Of a stretch of DNA of 64,000 nucleotides, positions 21,542 to 32,951 are shown piece by piece. This stretch comes from Vitellaria paradoxa (lineage: Eukaryota; Streptophyta; Magnoliopsida; Ericales; Sapotaceae). The stretch is from the NCBI GenBank assembly GCA_019916065.1, contig CM034237.1:23209752-23273751 (forward strand). The letters run 5' to 3'. Numbering within the stretch: position 1 is the stretch's first letter; each line of letters opens with the position of its first letter. Under the pieces are notes generated by a model. It was not told where the DNA came from, did not search any database, and saw only the letters and a program-made list of their open reading frames with translations. Both the position numbers and the translations under genes were made by a program.

Positions 21542-24500
21542 TGTAATAACCTGAATTTTTTTTCTCTTAATTAATTTGCTTAAGTGTGGTGGTGATATTT
21601 ATTATAGTAAAAATCTAGAAAATTGAGGATTTGAAAATTTTTGGAATGATAAAATTAGTTAGAAAGATTTTCGTATTTAATTTCATCATATGTGGGAGTT
21701 TAATGTAGAATTTCTAAACTTTTATCAAAACAATTCCTAGTCCAATTATCTATTTGGTTCAACCCACGCCCATTAACCCATGGGTCAACCCTTTCTTTGG
21801 CTCACCTTAACTCACTTCAACTCACTTTATCACTCACTGAGTTGACTCATGAATAGTAACTCTCAATTATATCCCAGCAAACTTCATTTTCTTCTATCCA
21901 TTCTTCCATACATCTTTCACATCTCTCAAATTATTTGGTTAATTAGTCAAAAAGAAGACCCTACATCAAAGACAGTAAAACACCTCTTAAATTATTTGTT
22001 TAATAAGTCAAAAAAGCTAGCATGATTCTCGAATCATGCCACCCATTTTATACAACTCTATCCATCCTCCAATACCTATACTAAATTATTTGGTTAGATA
22101 GTCAAAAAGCAAGCATGATTCTTGGATCATGCTACCTATTGTATATACATGATCCTACCTTAGTGGCTTTGAAGCATGGGAAATGGAGGTTATTCTCTCC
22201 ACTGATACTTTCTCTACACTCCTATGACTTCTTATAAATTTGTATGCCTTTAAAGAGAAAATAAAAAAAAATCATTAGTTAGTATGGTTGGAGATTCGGT
22301 GTTGCTTGGAGGAAGAAGAAAAGCTTGGAACTTTCCAATTGGGTGGTGCTCAAAGCTCAACTCCTTTTTCCTTCTCAGGCTTGGTCACCAATATCTTTAT
22401 TGAGGTAGGATGACAAACCTCCTAAAATGTATTTGATGCCTTCAATTTTAAAGCTGAAGCATTTTTTGGGTTTGAAGTATAAAACTTGATTGTTGAAAAA
22501 AAATAATACCCGCATATTGGGGGTAGGGAAGCTGAAACTTTAACTGATGTAGCCCAGCATACTAATAGCTCTCTGTTTGTAACTTTTGATGTGTTTTTTA
22601 CCCCTAAAATGGTGGAATTAGGCCAAAAGTTGTGGCCTTTTAAGTTTTCTTTCCAACCCAAAAAGATTTGCATCAATCCGATTTGTGAGTCAAAAGTTAT
22701 GCCCAAAATATTGAGCACGTGTAAAACTGTATTTTCTGAATAAACTAAATGTAAAGCTATTTTTGCACCTTTAGACCTTAGAATTTTAAAAGTGTAAAAC
22801 ATGAGAGTTGTAGGTCTTAAAGTCTAGTTTCTACAGATATAAAGTTTATAGATATCGGAGTTCTGCTATATTTTATATAAATTTTCTTTTAAGCTACTAT
22901 ATCTACTTAACCTTTAATTGATGCTTGTTTGGATTTTTTTTTTAGAATATTATGTTTAAAGATTTATTTAAATTTGCAATTAGCTTCTATTAGTTATTGT
23001 CATGTTAATAATTTCTATTAATGTGTAATTTTGTTCACAAGGCCTGATATAGTAAAACATTTATACTATTTGATATAATACTGAAGTGGACTGTTAAGTT
23101 GATGCTACTTAGTTATCTTCCAATTGATATGAAATTATTTTAAACTGGATATTATGTATTATTTGACACTTTAATATTTATGATAACTAACTTAGACAAT
23201 CAGTTTCATCATGGATAGTCGGATGACTTATTCAAACTAAAATGGCTAAGTAGAACCAAGTATTTGATAAAATGCCTAAATGAAACAATGAACTTATTCT
23301 TTCCTCATTTGGTCTTCCTTAAATGAATTTGATTTATTCTAATTGATTGTTAGGCATTGTTTTGTCAACCTAGCAAGTTTTATAACTATATTTTTATGAT
23401 TAAGTGAATTTAATGAAACTTATTTAATACCTTCCTAAATATTGGAATAATTCTATGGACATTTGTGGATATCTTAAAGCCGAAAACATATGATAAGGGT
23501 TTGATTATAAAGAAGATGATGATTGGAAATTTATTCCAATTATTTTGAATAAAATAAAACTTATCAATTTTTCTAAATTAAATATAAGTCTAAAGAGCTA
23601 TTTATTATCTTTATATTTCATAAATTAATAAAATAAAAAGGAAAAAGAGCAAAAAAAAAAAAAAAAAAACCGTGATCGCAACCAATGAAGTTCGAACTCG
23701 TGATTTCAAATCGCAATTAGAGTCACCGGCCCACTAAGCTGCCAACCTCGGCTTAATTAATATACCATTAGAAATAATTTTATTCTTATCAAGACTAGTA
23801 CGGCAAACTTATCAAAATAATTAACTAAAATACTAATTCGAATTCTAAATTATTTTTTAGCTACTTGCTACTTGTTAATTTACATGTAGTACTTACCTTT
23901 GTGACAATAATATTGGTGACTATGTTAAATCTTTGATTTATTGAGAATTATTATTAAATTATAGATTTAGATAAAGTACTTAAAAAATATACTGCATATG
24001 ACTGAATAATCCCACTTAGGATTCATCACCTGAGAACATTACCGTTTGTTATTAAAAATGCCTTATTTCTATATAAGATACCCTTGGGAATGTAAAAAGG
24101 TGAGAAGAAATTAAGGCACTCAGTGCTAAAGTTATTTTTGGCAATGGGGTGATGGGTGGGTAAAAATGGCCTTTTAGATGGAGATGGGAATATATGCATT
24201 TTATTTGGGAGATGCTCCCTTCTGACCTGGCCAGTCAGTCAAGTAGCCGGTTGCGACGGTTAGGTTTTCGGTGGGTGACATCATCAGAATGCATTGGATG
24301 CTAAGCCTGTAAAGTCACTGGTTCCCAAGATTGGGGGTAGAGGAGGATAAAAGTATGATTACCTTAGGAGGATTTAGATTAAACCCCTTTATCAAATTTA
24401 ACTATGACTGGCAATATCTCTTGCTTATGTATGAATGATGTGTTGGAATTATTTAATTATACTTAATTCCTTTAGATGAATATTTTATAAAAAAATGTAG

Positions 24501-25353
24501 GAAAAATATATAAATATACGAAACTTGTATTGAAATGAGGTTTGATCCTGAGACCTTGAAGATCTGCATCTAAGATCCCTACCACTGCGACACTGATTTC
24601 ATTGTGGTACACATATCAACATTAAACCATTTTACGTGTAAGTAAAATAGTAGTTACAGTGACGATTTCATCGAACCGTTATAAGTATAATTTACATTAT
24701 TTAGTTGGGATCTATTGAATTAATTGTTATATGAACAGTATGCCACCTAATCACATTCACTGTATTGGGTCACCTAATACAGTGTAGTATTACGACCACT
24801 GCATATAGGCACCTAGGAGATTTTGATTACTGGGCTTTAGTAGCTCACCCCTTTGTGGGAATATTTTTTCAGGATATTAAGCACAGGGATACTAAAGATG
24901 AGCTAGAAAGAGATTAATTGTTCTTAAATATTCCACCAGAAGAGTTATCTATTTTTTTTCTTGTGCAGCACTGGAAGACTTTATTAATTGTTGTGGTCTG
25001 TAGTAATAATTGTTGGATGATTGTAATTAAGAAGTTTAGACCTAGTTTACTTTTATTTGATATGTAATGTTAATTGCATGGTTAGGACCCTTAGATGGCT
25101 CTATATTACTATTTTCTATCTTTATTTTGTACTCTGCGGTTGAACCCTACCAAATGATTCATCCTAATGGCTTATAAATATTGGTTGAGATAAACTAGAG
25201 ATTTTAAATACCTTAAATTTTATTGTGAGTCAACCCCAGTTTGAAAGAAAATTTAGGGTGTGATAGCGTGTTATTATCATCTTATTTTTATACCCAACAA
25301 ATAATCCTTAATCACCCTCAGGCATTCAAGTTATGAAAATCCGAGGCGTGATA
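21542..25353 (+). repeat. Solo LTR of a gypsy (Tekay/Del-type) element inside the LINE
   Basis: It starts TGTAATAACCTGAA and ends GAGGCGTGATA (final CA mutated to TA). GATCT is duplicated at 21537-21541 and 25354-25358. The whole 3812 bp is colinear with the solo LTR at 9891-13570, with small indels. There is no interior, PBS or ORF. Joining the flanks restores the LINE RT domain on either side, which independently confirms both borders. Confidence 0.93.
23680..23752 (-). other. tRNA-like module within the LTR (sister of 11921-11995)
   Basis: On the minus strand CAGCTTAGTGG (A-box-like) is followed by GAGTTCGAACTTC (B-box-like). In that direction the module is followed by a long T run (about 23651-23669), a possible pol III terminator. 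Boxes are slightly more diverged than in the 11921 copy. Confidence 0.4.
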
Positions 25354-25505
25354 GATCTCTTATCTCAGCTTTGCTGATGATATTGTTATTTTTGCTAATA
25401 AGAGTTGATCCAGCTTGCAATGCATTATGGATTTATTACATAGTTATGAGGTAGTTTCTAGGCAACTTTTGACTCAAGCTAAGAGTAGATTCTATTTACA
25501 CCATA
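25354..25505 (+). pseudogene. LINE (L1-type) reverse transcriptase fragment, second part
   Basis: After the duplicated GATCT one frame reads ISYLSFADDIVIFANKS, carrying the RT catalytic FADD box, then SLQCIMDLLHSYEVVSRQLL and AKSRFYLH. This is the standard L1-type order after the GDPLSPYLF block found before the solo LTR. A TGA sits after ANKS. The homology fades at about 25500, where other repeat sequence begins. Confidence 0.82.
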
Positions 25506-25509
25506 ATAG

Positions 25510-25960
25510 GTGACACTTTTGCTGACTAACAATTTAGTTAGGAAAGGCTAATCTTTTTAATCGGGAAAACCTTTAGCAACCAATCAAATTTGGTTGACAT
25601 TTAGTTGGTGAAGGGTATTTGGGGAGGGTATTAGTGACCAACCTAAGTCTTGGTCGGAAAAAATTGAGGCTTCAATAACCAATTCTTTGTCAGAAAAAAT
25701 AGAGGCTTTGCTAACTAATTAGTTGGAAAAAATAAACTTTTAGTGACCAATTATTGGTTGGAAAAAATAGAGGCTTTGGCTACTAATTAGTAGGCAAAAA
25801 CAAACTTTTTGCAACAAAATATTGGTCAGTAAATATAGAGCTTTGGCAACCATTGGGTTGGCAAATGTTATACTCGGAGGGAAAAAAAAAAAAAGAACCC
25901 CTTCCCTTACTAGTTGGTTGGCAAAGCCAAACCTTCATCAACCAGTTGGTAGGCAATCAA
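25510..25960. repeat. Tandem-like repeats of about 65 bp with palindromic AACCAATTGGTT cores
   Basis: Blocks starting GAGGCTTTGGC recur at about 25667, 25704, 25772 and 25840, each followed by variants of ACCAATTNGTTGG and AAAAAATA. The words CCAACC and GGTTGG occur throughout in both orientations. The arrangement is like the subterminal region of a CACTA element, but no CACTA terminus was found next to it. Confidence 0.5.
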
Positions 25961-26919
25961 AATTCTACAAAACTTTTTTTGTTTCCAAAATTTTTTTTTC
26001 TTATGCAGAATTTAATTCCCCATAACATTACATGCAAACCATTTACCACAACCACGTAAATGAACGAATAAATAAATAAATAAAAATCCAAATTATATAT
26101 CATCAACACTGTCCAAATTAAACATTTTACAACTTAAAATTAATTAAACATGTGTCTTTAAAATTCGTGTACTAACCAAAAAGAACATCACTCCAAAAAA
26201 AAAAAAACAAACCAACAAGACTCAAAAACTAGATCAACAACTAGCAGTATCATTTGATTTTTTACTTTCTGAGGAAGAATTATTTTCTTTTGAGCCATCT
26301 CCTTCAAGATTCGATTGATCACCATCCCCTACAATTAGAAGTCCAAAATTTAAACATAGTTACACAGAAGCTCAATATTCAAAAGTAAAACAAATGCACT
26401 TGCAACCAGGTCTACCACATTCATGCCTAGACCCAACATAGTTTATAAAAGTCCATTAAATTGCCAAATATTAAATTAAAAAAGCAAAAGTTTCCTTGGA
26501 TAGACAGATCTTAACACAACATTTTTAGCACAAGTAGTTGAATATATGATTTAGCGAGGTTCCAAATCTACACATCTACAAGGCTTGATGCTAATAAAGT
26601 ATACTTCAGTGGTCCATGACCCCTTTGCTTAGTGATACAATATTCAATTAGGACAGTGGGCATGGAAATGCATAAACATTGTTTTGTTTAGCTAAGCCAC
26701 TGATGAGTGATGTAGGTATGCATATATAATTTAACAAAACTTTCTACTCGGTAGTTAAAGTTGAACTAAAAAAGAATAGTTGAAATTATTTAAAAAAAAG
26801 ATGTAGTTGAAAATGAAACATCATGTAACCTTGACAATGCACATAATTCTATATATCAACTTTTAACTTTTAAGTTCATAGACCTATCATATCATTTTTG
26901 TGTTTTCTCTATACATTAC
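25961..26919. other. Intergenic sequence with one possible small terminal exon
   Basis: The stretch is AT-rich with no solid gene. It contains the small candidate exon listed at 26234-26330 and the left target-site copy (ATTAC, 26915-26919) of the Athila-like element. Sequence resuming at 34596 is the other side of that insertion. Confidence 0.5.
26234..26330 (-). CDS. Possible C-terminal exon of an unknown or transposon gene
   Basis: On the minus strand a TTGTAG splice-acceptor-like site at 26336-26331 precedes an open 97-base stretch. It encodes a hydrophilic tail (GDGDQSNLEGDGSKENN, then SSSESKKSNDTASC) ending in TGA at 26236-26234. The composition is typical of a disordered C-terminus. 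I do not recognise the protein, and no upstream exon could be assigned. It could equally be a chance open frame. Confidence 0.22.
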
Positions 26920-28670
26920 TGACCGCTCGTAAATAGTGCAGTGCTAATTAACCCCCAAGTGCAAGGGTGTGCGGTGTAGTTTTAATCTCGGTGAGTCCGA
27001 GGTCGAATCCACAGGGAGCCTATATGTTTCAGTTTCTAAGTTCAAATATGAATTTTAGGTTTAAATGTGAATTGAGATATCAATTGAATTAAATTGGATT
27101 TAAGAGAATTGCAAATTGAAGGATTAAACAAGAAACAAACTAATTAAAGGGATATTTAAACTAGAATGCAAACTACTTTGAAATAACTTAGCAATTTAAA
27201 GTTACTGAACTTAAATGTAAAGAGAATTGAATATTTTCAAATTAAAAGCTATTTTAATTTAGAACTTGCAATGCAATCAATTCAAACAAAAGTGATTTAA
27301 CTTAAAACAATAATATTTAAAAGAGTTCTTGATTCAACTTTCACAATTCCAGGTAATTCGTTATTTTGCCAAGGGATGATTTAAAATACAATCTATAGTT
27401 CACGTCAAAGGATCTATAGATTGGGAAATATTTTCAATACATTCCAAAATTTCTTGATACACAGTTTTAAACTCACGTTTCATTATGGAAAATAAAACTA
27501 GAAATATTTTATGATAAAAACATTCGAGTTCAAATCTGATTTAGGAGTGAATAGATTCCAAAATTTCTCGATACACAGTTTTAAACTCACGTTTCATTAT
27601 GGAAAATAAAACTGGAAATATTTTATGATAAAAACATTCGAGTTAAAAAGTTTTCTAAACAAACAAATCAGATTTGAAAATTGTAGATCACTTCACATAG
27701 GTTTTCAAAACCCATGCGAAGGATCTACGTTCATCCCTCAACTTATAACGAATCACCCTTCATTGATTCAGTGAATCAAGAACTAGGGTTTCTACTCTAG
27801 CATGATTTTAAATGAAACGAAAGCAATAAACGAAAGCATAAACATTAGATCTACCACTAGAAAATAATAAATCATATATTAAATTAACGAAACGAAAGTC
27901 AACTTACACGGCAAGTAACTCTGAAACTACGTAATGAAAGAGCAGTGCAGCGAAGAATAACCAAACATCGAACAACTCCATAAACAAGACAAGTAATTGA
28001 AAACTCTCTAAAAAAGCTATTCTAAAACTCTCAAAGTATCTGAAAATATGAAAAAAAAAAAGTTCCTAAAGTATGTAGAACTAAAAACTAGGGCTCCCTT
28101 GGGTCGGCCATGTAGCTGATGTTATAAAGAAGTTGTAAAGAGAACCCTAAAAGACGGAGTGAAGCCGCGCGCGCATAACACACTGTGGTCCGGACCGTTT
28201 GGCAGGTGGTCCGGACCACAGAAACTTTGTTCTTCAAGTTCTGCTTCTCGTTTGCTGCTTCTGACAGCTTTCTGTCCTCAACTTTCACTGCGATTTTGAC
28301 CTCGCAAACGATCGATTCAGGCTTCGGCTAAAGCACGAAAGTTGTAGCCCTTTGAGTCTTCTTTCCAACCCAAAAAGAATCAGGTCAATACGAGTTGTGA
28401 GTGAAAAGTTATGGTCTAAATACTGACAAGGTGTCGAGCTGGAACTTCAGCTGCACACCACTTCAACTATCTTGAACTTTGGACCATTTTTTCCTCCTCG
28501 GAAGCCACTTTCAACACTGCTAATCTCACGTATTTTCCCCTTTTACCTGCAATTAAGAGAATAAACACTATAAATAATAAAATAACGATAAAACTTTGAA
28601 ATTAACTACTTAAATGCATAAATGAGTATCAAAATGTGGAGTTTGTAATTACACTTTTCAAGTGTAATCA
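26920..28670 (-). repeat. 3' LTR of the gag-only Athila-like element
   Basis: It is 1751 bp and begins TGATTACACTTGAAAAGTG in element orientation (28670), ending GAGCGGTCA (26920). It is 112 bp longer than the 5' LTR, mainly because of a 114 bp tandem duplication (27441-27554 and 27555 onward). Two GGTCCGGACC palindromes lie at 28187-28196 and 28208-28217. Confidence 0.93.
27441..27649. repeat. 114-bp tandem duplication private to the 3' LTR
   Basis: The block from ATTCCAAAATTTC to CATTCGAGTT occurs twice, starting at 27441 and 27555, with a short linker (caaatctgatttaggagtg). The 5' LTR has it once (about 33475-33570). LTRs are identical at insertion, so the duplication probably arose afterwards. 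Confidence 0.85.
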
Positions 28671-28680
28671 CACCCCCCAA
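28671..28680 (-). promoter_or_regulatory. Polypurine tract of the gag-only Athila-like element
   Basis: In element orientation the sequence just before the 3' LTR reads TTGGGGGGTG. It is directly adjacent to the TG of the LTR, the position where plus-strand DNA synthesis is primed. Confidence 0.8.
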
Positions 28681-30951
28681 CTTGAACGTTGCTAGTCTCT
28701 AGCAATGCCCTTTATTAAAATGAAATGCAACTACCATTCTATTTCTCTTTTCGTTGGAAACACGGCTACACTTAGCTACGTGCAGCAAACCCTTTAAACC
28801 CCTAGGTTCCCCCTAATGGACGAGTAAGGTCTCGTGAGGGTTTGCAGTGAATTTACCCACAAAATTCTATGGTATGGTCTCAAAGTGTAAAAAAAATGAT
28901 TAAGATCAACAATGAATCAAGTTCAAGCCTAACAAGTCACAAAACCCAAATATCATGTGTAATTCCCAAGTGCTAAGCATTAATGCATGGACTATCAAAG
29001 TAGAAAGAGCATGTGTGCAAAATTGTTTCATTCATTCAACAAGGTTGCAAGAGCATAAACGGAACTAGGTTTTGACTTCAAATACTCACAAGGTACCGCT
29101 CATAGAAAGAAATTCACTCATCAAGGGTTCACACACACCTATTAGCATATGATGCTATCCTAGTTGCACATAACCCCACAAATAAGTGAGTGAACTGAAA
29201 TGAAATTCAAAGTGGACAGCTCGTAACCATGTTCCAATGCAAGTGTAAGAGATCACACCACACAACTTACATAAGACCACTACATGCACAATGCAAGAGT
29301 TGCTTGCTTAAAATCCACTAGGTCTTTGTTTTGGTTGTAACTTGGCCAAGGGTAATGGTTAACAATGGAGGATATGGAAATCAAAGCACATGTCTTGGGA
29401 TAAAGATGCTCAAGTGCGCACAAGTCCCAAACTACCCAATTCCTTTCCAAACCCAACAAGAACTACAACAAGAAACTTATTCACAAACTAACAAACGACT
29501 CATGGGACATTCTCAATAATCACAATCCAATGCACATGTCCCAAAATTACACGAACAAAAAGAAATGGCAATCCTTTTTTTTTTCTTTTCTCTTCTTTTT
29601 TTTTTCTTTTTTTTCTTTCTTTTTTTTTCTTTTCTTTTTTTTTTTCTTTTTTTGAAATAATGAAAATACATCAGCTAGATTCTCCACCTAATATTTCCTC
29701 TCAATATGCTCTTAAAAATTTTCATTCCCAACCCCCATTCACATCATTGACATTAAGGCGCTTTCACAACCCAAGACATGTAAGGGTAAGGCTAAAAGTG
29801 TGTGAATAAGGCTAAGGGATAATATATGAGGTGAGAACCACGAAAAATATATATAAATATGTCACACACTTTATTTAAAAGGCTTCAAGTTGGTTCCTAG
29901 GATAATTCATAACCAAGAAAAGATAAAGAGGCCCAACAATAGCAAAGATGGCCTAACATCATGTTCAAAGCTTGCAACAACTCATAATATGCCAAGTGAA
30001 ACTAATGCAAGTGTGTGTGATGCAATTGGTGCATTGGAAACCAAAGTGAAGAATAAAAGAGCTGTGATTATGTGCAACCTCTCAAGAAAAGAATAATAGG
30101 CTCAAAAGCTCACCATTAAGAGGTATAAGTCTCTACCTAGTCCAAGAATGCTCAATTAACCAATGTTAAAGAAAATCAACTCCTAAGCACATAAACTCTT
30201 CTATTGATAGTCAAAGATGGACAAGGCCATTATACAATCAACTTGAACTAAGTTTCCTATTAAAGCTTGAACAAAACTCATTCATCACTTTCTCACTTAA
30301 TTCCACAATCGACCAAACCAGAAAGAAAGGATGACATGTAGGTACAAATGTGCTAAATTCATGTATTTATGCTTAAAGATGCTCAAAAAATTTTAAATTT
30401 TTACAATTTTGGCACAAAAGGTCATCATGCGAACCCTACCCCCCAACTTAAAATTCACATTGTCCTCAATGTGAGAACCATGATGCATATGTGGGTCTGT
30501 AGTGTGCAATAATGAGCATGATGATGAGCATGAAACAATAACAACAAAGGCACAAATAAGAACAAAGCACAAATTAAACCAAGCATGCACCCATTATTCA
30601 AGCCACTTAAGGCATTACCCAATACATCCCCTCAACTTAGATTCTACAGCACTCCCAACAAGAACAATTATGTATGTGAAGTACCAATTAGAAGTGCAAA
30701 ACTAAATAAAAGGGAGAGGAAGGATATTACCTCAAGAGCTTCCTTATTTGAAGAAAAGAAAAGAACTTGAGCAGTTTATTCCTTTGAATTAAATTGTACT
30801 AAAAGAAAAAAATAAAACTTCTACGAGATAAAATGTTAGAATAAACAAATAAAAGTAAACTAAAAGAAAATTAAAATTTAATCTAGGCAGAAAGAAAACT
30901 AAAATAAATAAATAAGTAAATAAAATGTACAAGGGTTAATGCCAAAACATA
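28681..30951 (-). other. Long non-coding interior of the gag-only element
   Basis: There is no ORF of note over 2.3 kb. Landmarks in element orientation are the ACATTGAGGACAATGT motif at about 30479-30464 followed by a short G-run, and an 80-base purine tract (AAAAAGAAAAG-like, 29653-29572). Similar landmarks recur in the other two copies near 47236 and 47945, and near 50565 and 59075. A block around 28880-28690 is shared with 48660-48870 and 59710-59900. These conserved non-coding parts may hold packaging or processing signals. Confidence 0.7.
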
Positions 30952-32841
30952 CTATCCAACTCCTAATCTCTCCCAAGCCTTACCAAACGGCTTTAGGAAT
31001 GAAATATTCTCCTTGGGCCCAAGAGGTACTGAAAATGAGTGTGCTCCTAGTGCAGAAAACACTAGAAAATGCATGGCCTTGTGGGAATCCTTGAATCCCA
31101 AATATGACCCAAATTTATTTGCATATGTGAACATGGAATGTAGTTGTGGGTTTTCTAGTATCCCCTCGACACCTAAAAAGTCAATACAAACTATTTTTTT
31201 GGTCTCCACCACTTCCCTAAATGTGTGGTCAGTCTTAGTCAAAACATGTTCAGTTCCCTCAGTAAGATTCCTAGTTGGGGCGACAGCAAAAGATGAGAGT
31301 TGTGCACCACTCTCACTCTTAGGCTTGTCTATCGAACTCTCAAAGGATGATAAAGAAAATTCACTCTCATAAGAGTCCTGCGTAATTGAAGTAGGAACCC
31401 AACCATAATTAGAATCATACTTCCACTCAAATATAGGGGTCTCAACAGGTAAGTCATCAAGTGTACTAGCCCCAACAGGAAAAGATATATCAGAAGTGGT
31501 CTCAGTGAGTGGTATAGTGGCACATGATGAAACTAAAGTGACTGGCTTAACAGTGTGTTCCTCTGAACCTCTGGCATTAAAGCTCTTAGAATAAGTCTTA
31601 GGACTTTCCAAGGTCATCTGAGTTGTTAGGGTGGGATGAGCTTCAAGCTCTGTGGTGGTGTTGGTTGGCATGTCCTCTAGACTCTCAACAGATGAAGTCT
31701 CGTGCACGTTAGAGTTTGGTGGGAACAAGTCAAAGGGCTCATTCCCTTCATTATCGCAACCATTATCAGAATAGTCGCTCCACTCAAAGTCTAGGGTTTT
31801 TGAATTAGAATTTTCTCGTGCAAGTAACAAAAAAGACCTAGATTCAGCTATTTTAGCTTCAGTGCATGGACGAATATAAGGACATGCTGTGGACTCGAAC
31901 AATGTATCATCTAATGTAGAGTCAATATGTGTGGAAGTCTCATGTGCACTAGAATCTACTTTTAAGTTAACTTCTTCCCTATGTTGAGTTTGCTTGCAGA
32001 GTGACTCAACTTGTGTATTGCTAGATTCAGTAAGCCAATGATCTAGGGGTTCCTTAGACTGGTCCTTGGTGAGTAGAGTGGAGTTGGGACAAGTAATATC
32101 CAAGTAATCAAGCTCAACTCCTACTCCATTTTCTAAGGATCGATCATGAGAATCAAGTGAAGTAGGAGGATGTGGGAAAGGGTCAATGTGGCTTTCAAGT
32201 GAATGAGGTTCAAAACTAGGTTCAAGTTTTTCTCGTGGCTTGGTGTGTTCATAGAAAAATTCAAAAAATGACCATGCTTCTTCTGGGGTAAGGTCAAGAA
32301 ATTCCTTACCCAAACTTTTATCAAATGCTTGGTGTAACTCACAAGGTAGAGCATTGTAGAATATGCCTAGAATGTACCACAGTTCTAGTCCATGATTTGG
32401 GAAAGTTTCTAAAAGGTTTTTAAATCTCTCCCAACATTTATAAAATACTTCACCCTTCTTGAAACAAAAACTTCTAATTTGAAAGCGGAAAGTGAAGTTT
32501 TGAAAATTGGGGAGAAACTTTGCAATAAAATCATTTTGTAACTCTTCCCAAATATTAATGGACCAAGTAGCAGCACGACACCAATCATCGGCTACTCCAC
32601 ATAATGACAACGGGAAAAAATTATACTTAAGTGTGTTATCTATGTAACCACTCGTGCAATAGAAACAAACTGACTCAAAACGTTCCAAATGAACTCTAGG
32701 GTCCTCATGTTGAAGTCCATAAAATTTAGGTAACATGGAAAAAGTTTCTAGGCAAAATTCAATTCCATAAATGCTGTCTAAATAACTAATGAGTGGGTGA
32801 ATGGTGTCTGGTGAACCAGAATTATAAGGAAAATAATCCAT
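30952..32841 (-). CDS. Gag of Athila-like retrotransposon (629 codons, intact)
   Basis: This is an open frame of 629 codons without a stop. Residues about 40-200 are a plant retrotransposon gag (capsid) domain: FYGLQHEDPRVHLERF at 40-55, FFPLSLCGVADDW at 75-87, FIAKFLPNF at 105-113, a CWERFKNLLETFPNHG block at 136-151 and LTPEEAWSFFE at 184-194. There is no zinc knuckle. Residues 210-520 are acidic, Ser/Thr-rich and look disordered. The last about 90 residues become ordered and hydrophobic (VCIDFLGVEGILENPQ, HFLVFSALGAHSF) and match nothing I know. The ATG lies about 90 bases from the PBS. The protein would form the particle that packages element RNA; the intact frame agrees with a recent insertion. 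Confidence 0.85.
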   Translation of the reverse strand: MDYFPYNSGSPDTIHPLISYLDSIYGIEFCLETFSMLPKFYGLQHEDPRVHLERFESVCFYCTSGYIDNTLKYNFFPLSLCGVADDWCRAATWSINIWEELQNDFIAKFLPNFQNFTFRFQIRSFCFKKGEVFYKCWERFKNLLETFPNHGLELWYILGIFYNALPCELHQAFDKSLGKEFLDLTPEEAWSFFEFFYEHTKPREKLEPSFEPHSLESHIDPFPHPPTSLDSHDRSLENGVGVELDYLDITCPNSTLLTKDQSKEPLDHWLTESSNTQVESLCKQTQHREEVNLKVDSSAHETSTHIDSTLDDTLFESTACPYIRPCTEAKIAESRSFLLLARENSNSKTLDFEWSDYSDNGCDNEGNEPFDLFPPNSNVHETSSVESLEDMPTNTTTELEAHPTLTTQMTLESPKTYSKSFNARGSEEHTVKPVTLVSSCATIPLTETTSDISFPVGASTLDDLPVETPIFEWKYDSNYGWVPTSITQDSYESEFSLSSFESSIDKPKSESGAQLSSFAVAPTRNLTEGTEHVLTKTDHTFREVVETKKIVCIDFLGVEGILENPQLHSMFTYANKFGSYLGFKDSHKAMHFLVFSALGAHSFSVPLGPKENISFLKPFGKAWERLGVG

Positions 32842-32927
32842 GTTAAAAAATTTTATTTTATTTATTTTTTTTTTAGAAAAAGAAATTAACTTAAAAATGA
32901 AAACAACCTAAAAACTAAAATTTGGCT

Positions 32928-32945
32928 TCCCCGGCAACGGCGCCA
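32928..32945 (-). promoter_or_regulatory. Primer binding site (tRNA-Asp type)
   Basis: In element orientation it reads TGGCGCCGTTGCCGGGGA, complementary to the 3' end of plant tRNA-Asp including the CCA. It starts six bases inside the 5' LTR. This primer is typical of Athila-lineage gypsy elements. Confidence 0.88.
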
Positions 32946-32951
32946 AAAACT

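Noticed and set aside
22422..22802. 126-codon minus-strand ORF
   Set aside because: It lies wholly inside the solo LTR; the sister LTR does not keep it open, so it is chance.
28088..28288. 66-codon ORF present in both Athila-like LTRs (also 34008-34208)
   Set aside because: It occurs twice only because LTRs are duplicates. No family match and no support for translation.
31013..31372. 119-codon plus-strand ORF opposite the Athila-like gag
   Set aside because: It is antisense to a well-supported gag frame and has no motif of its own.
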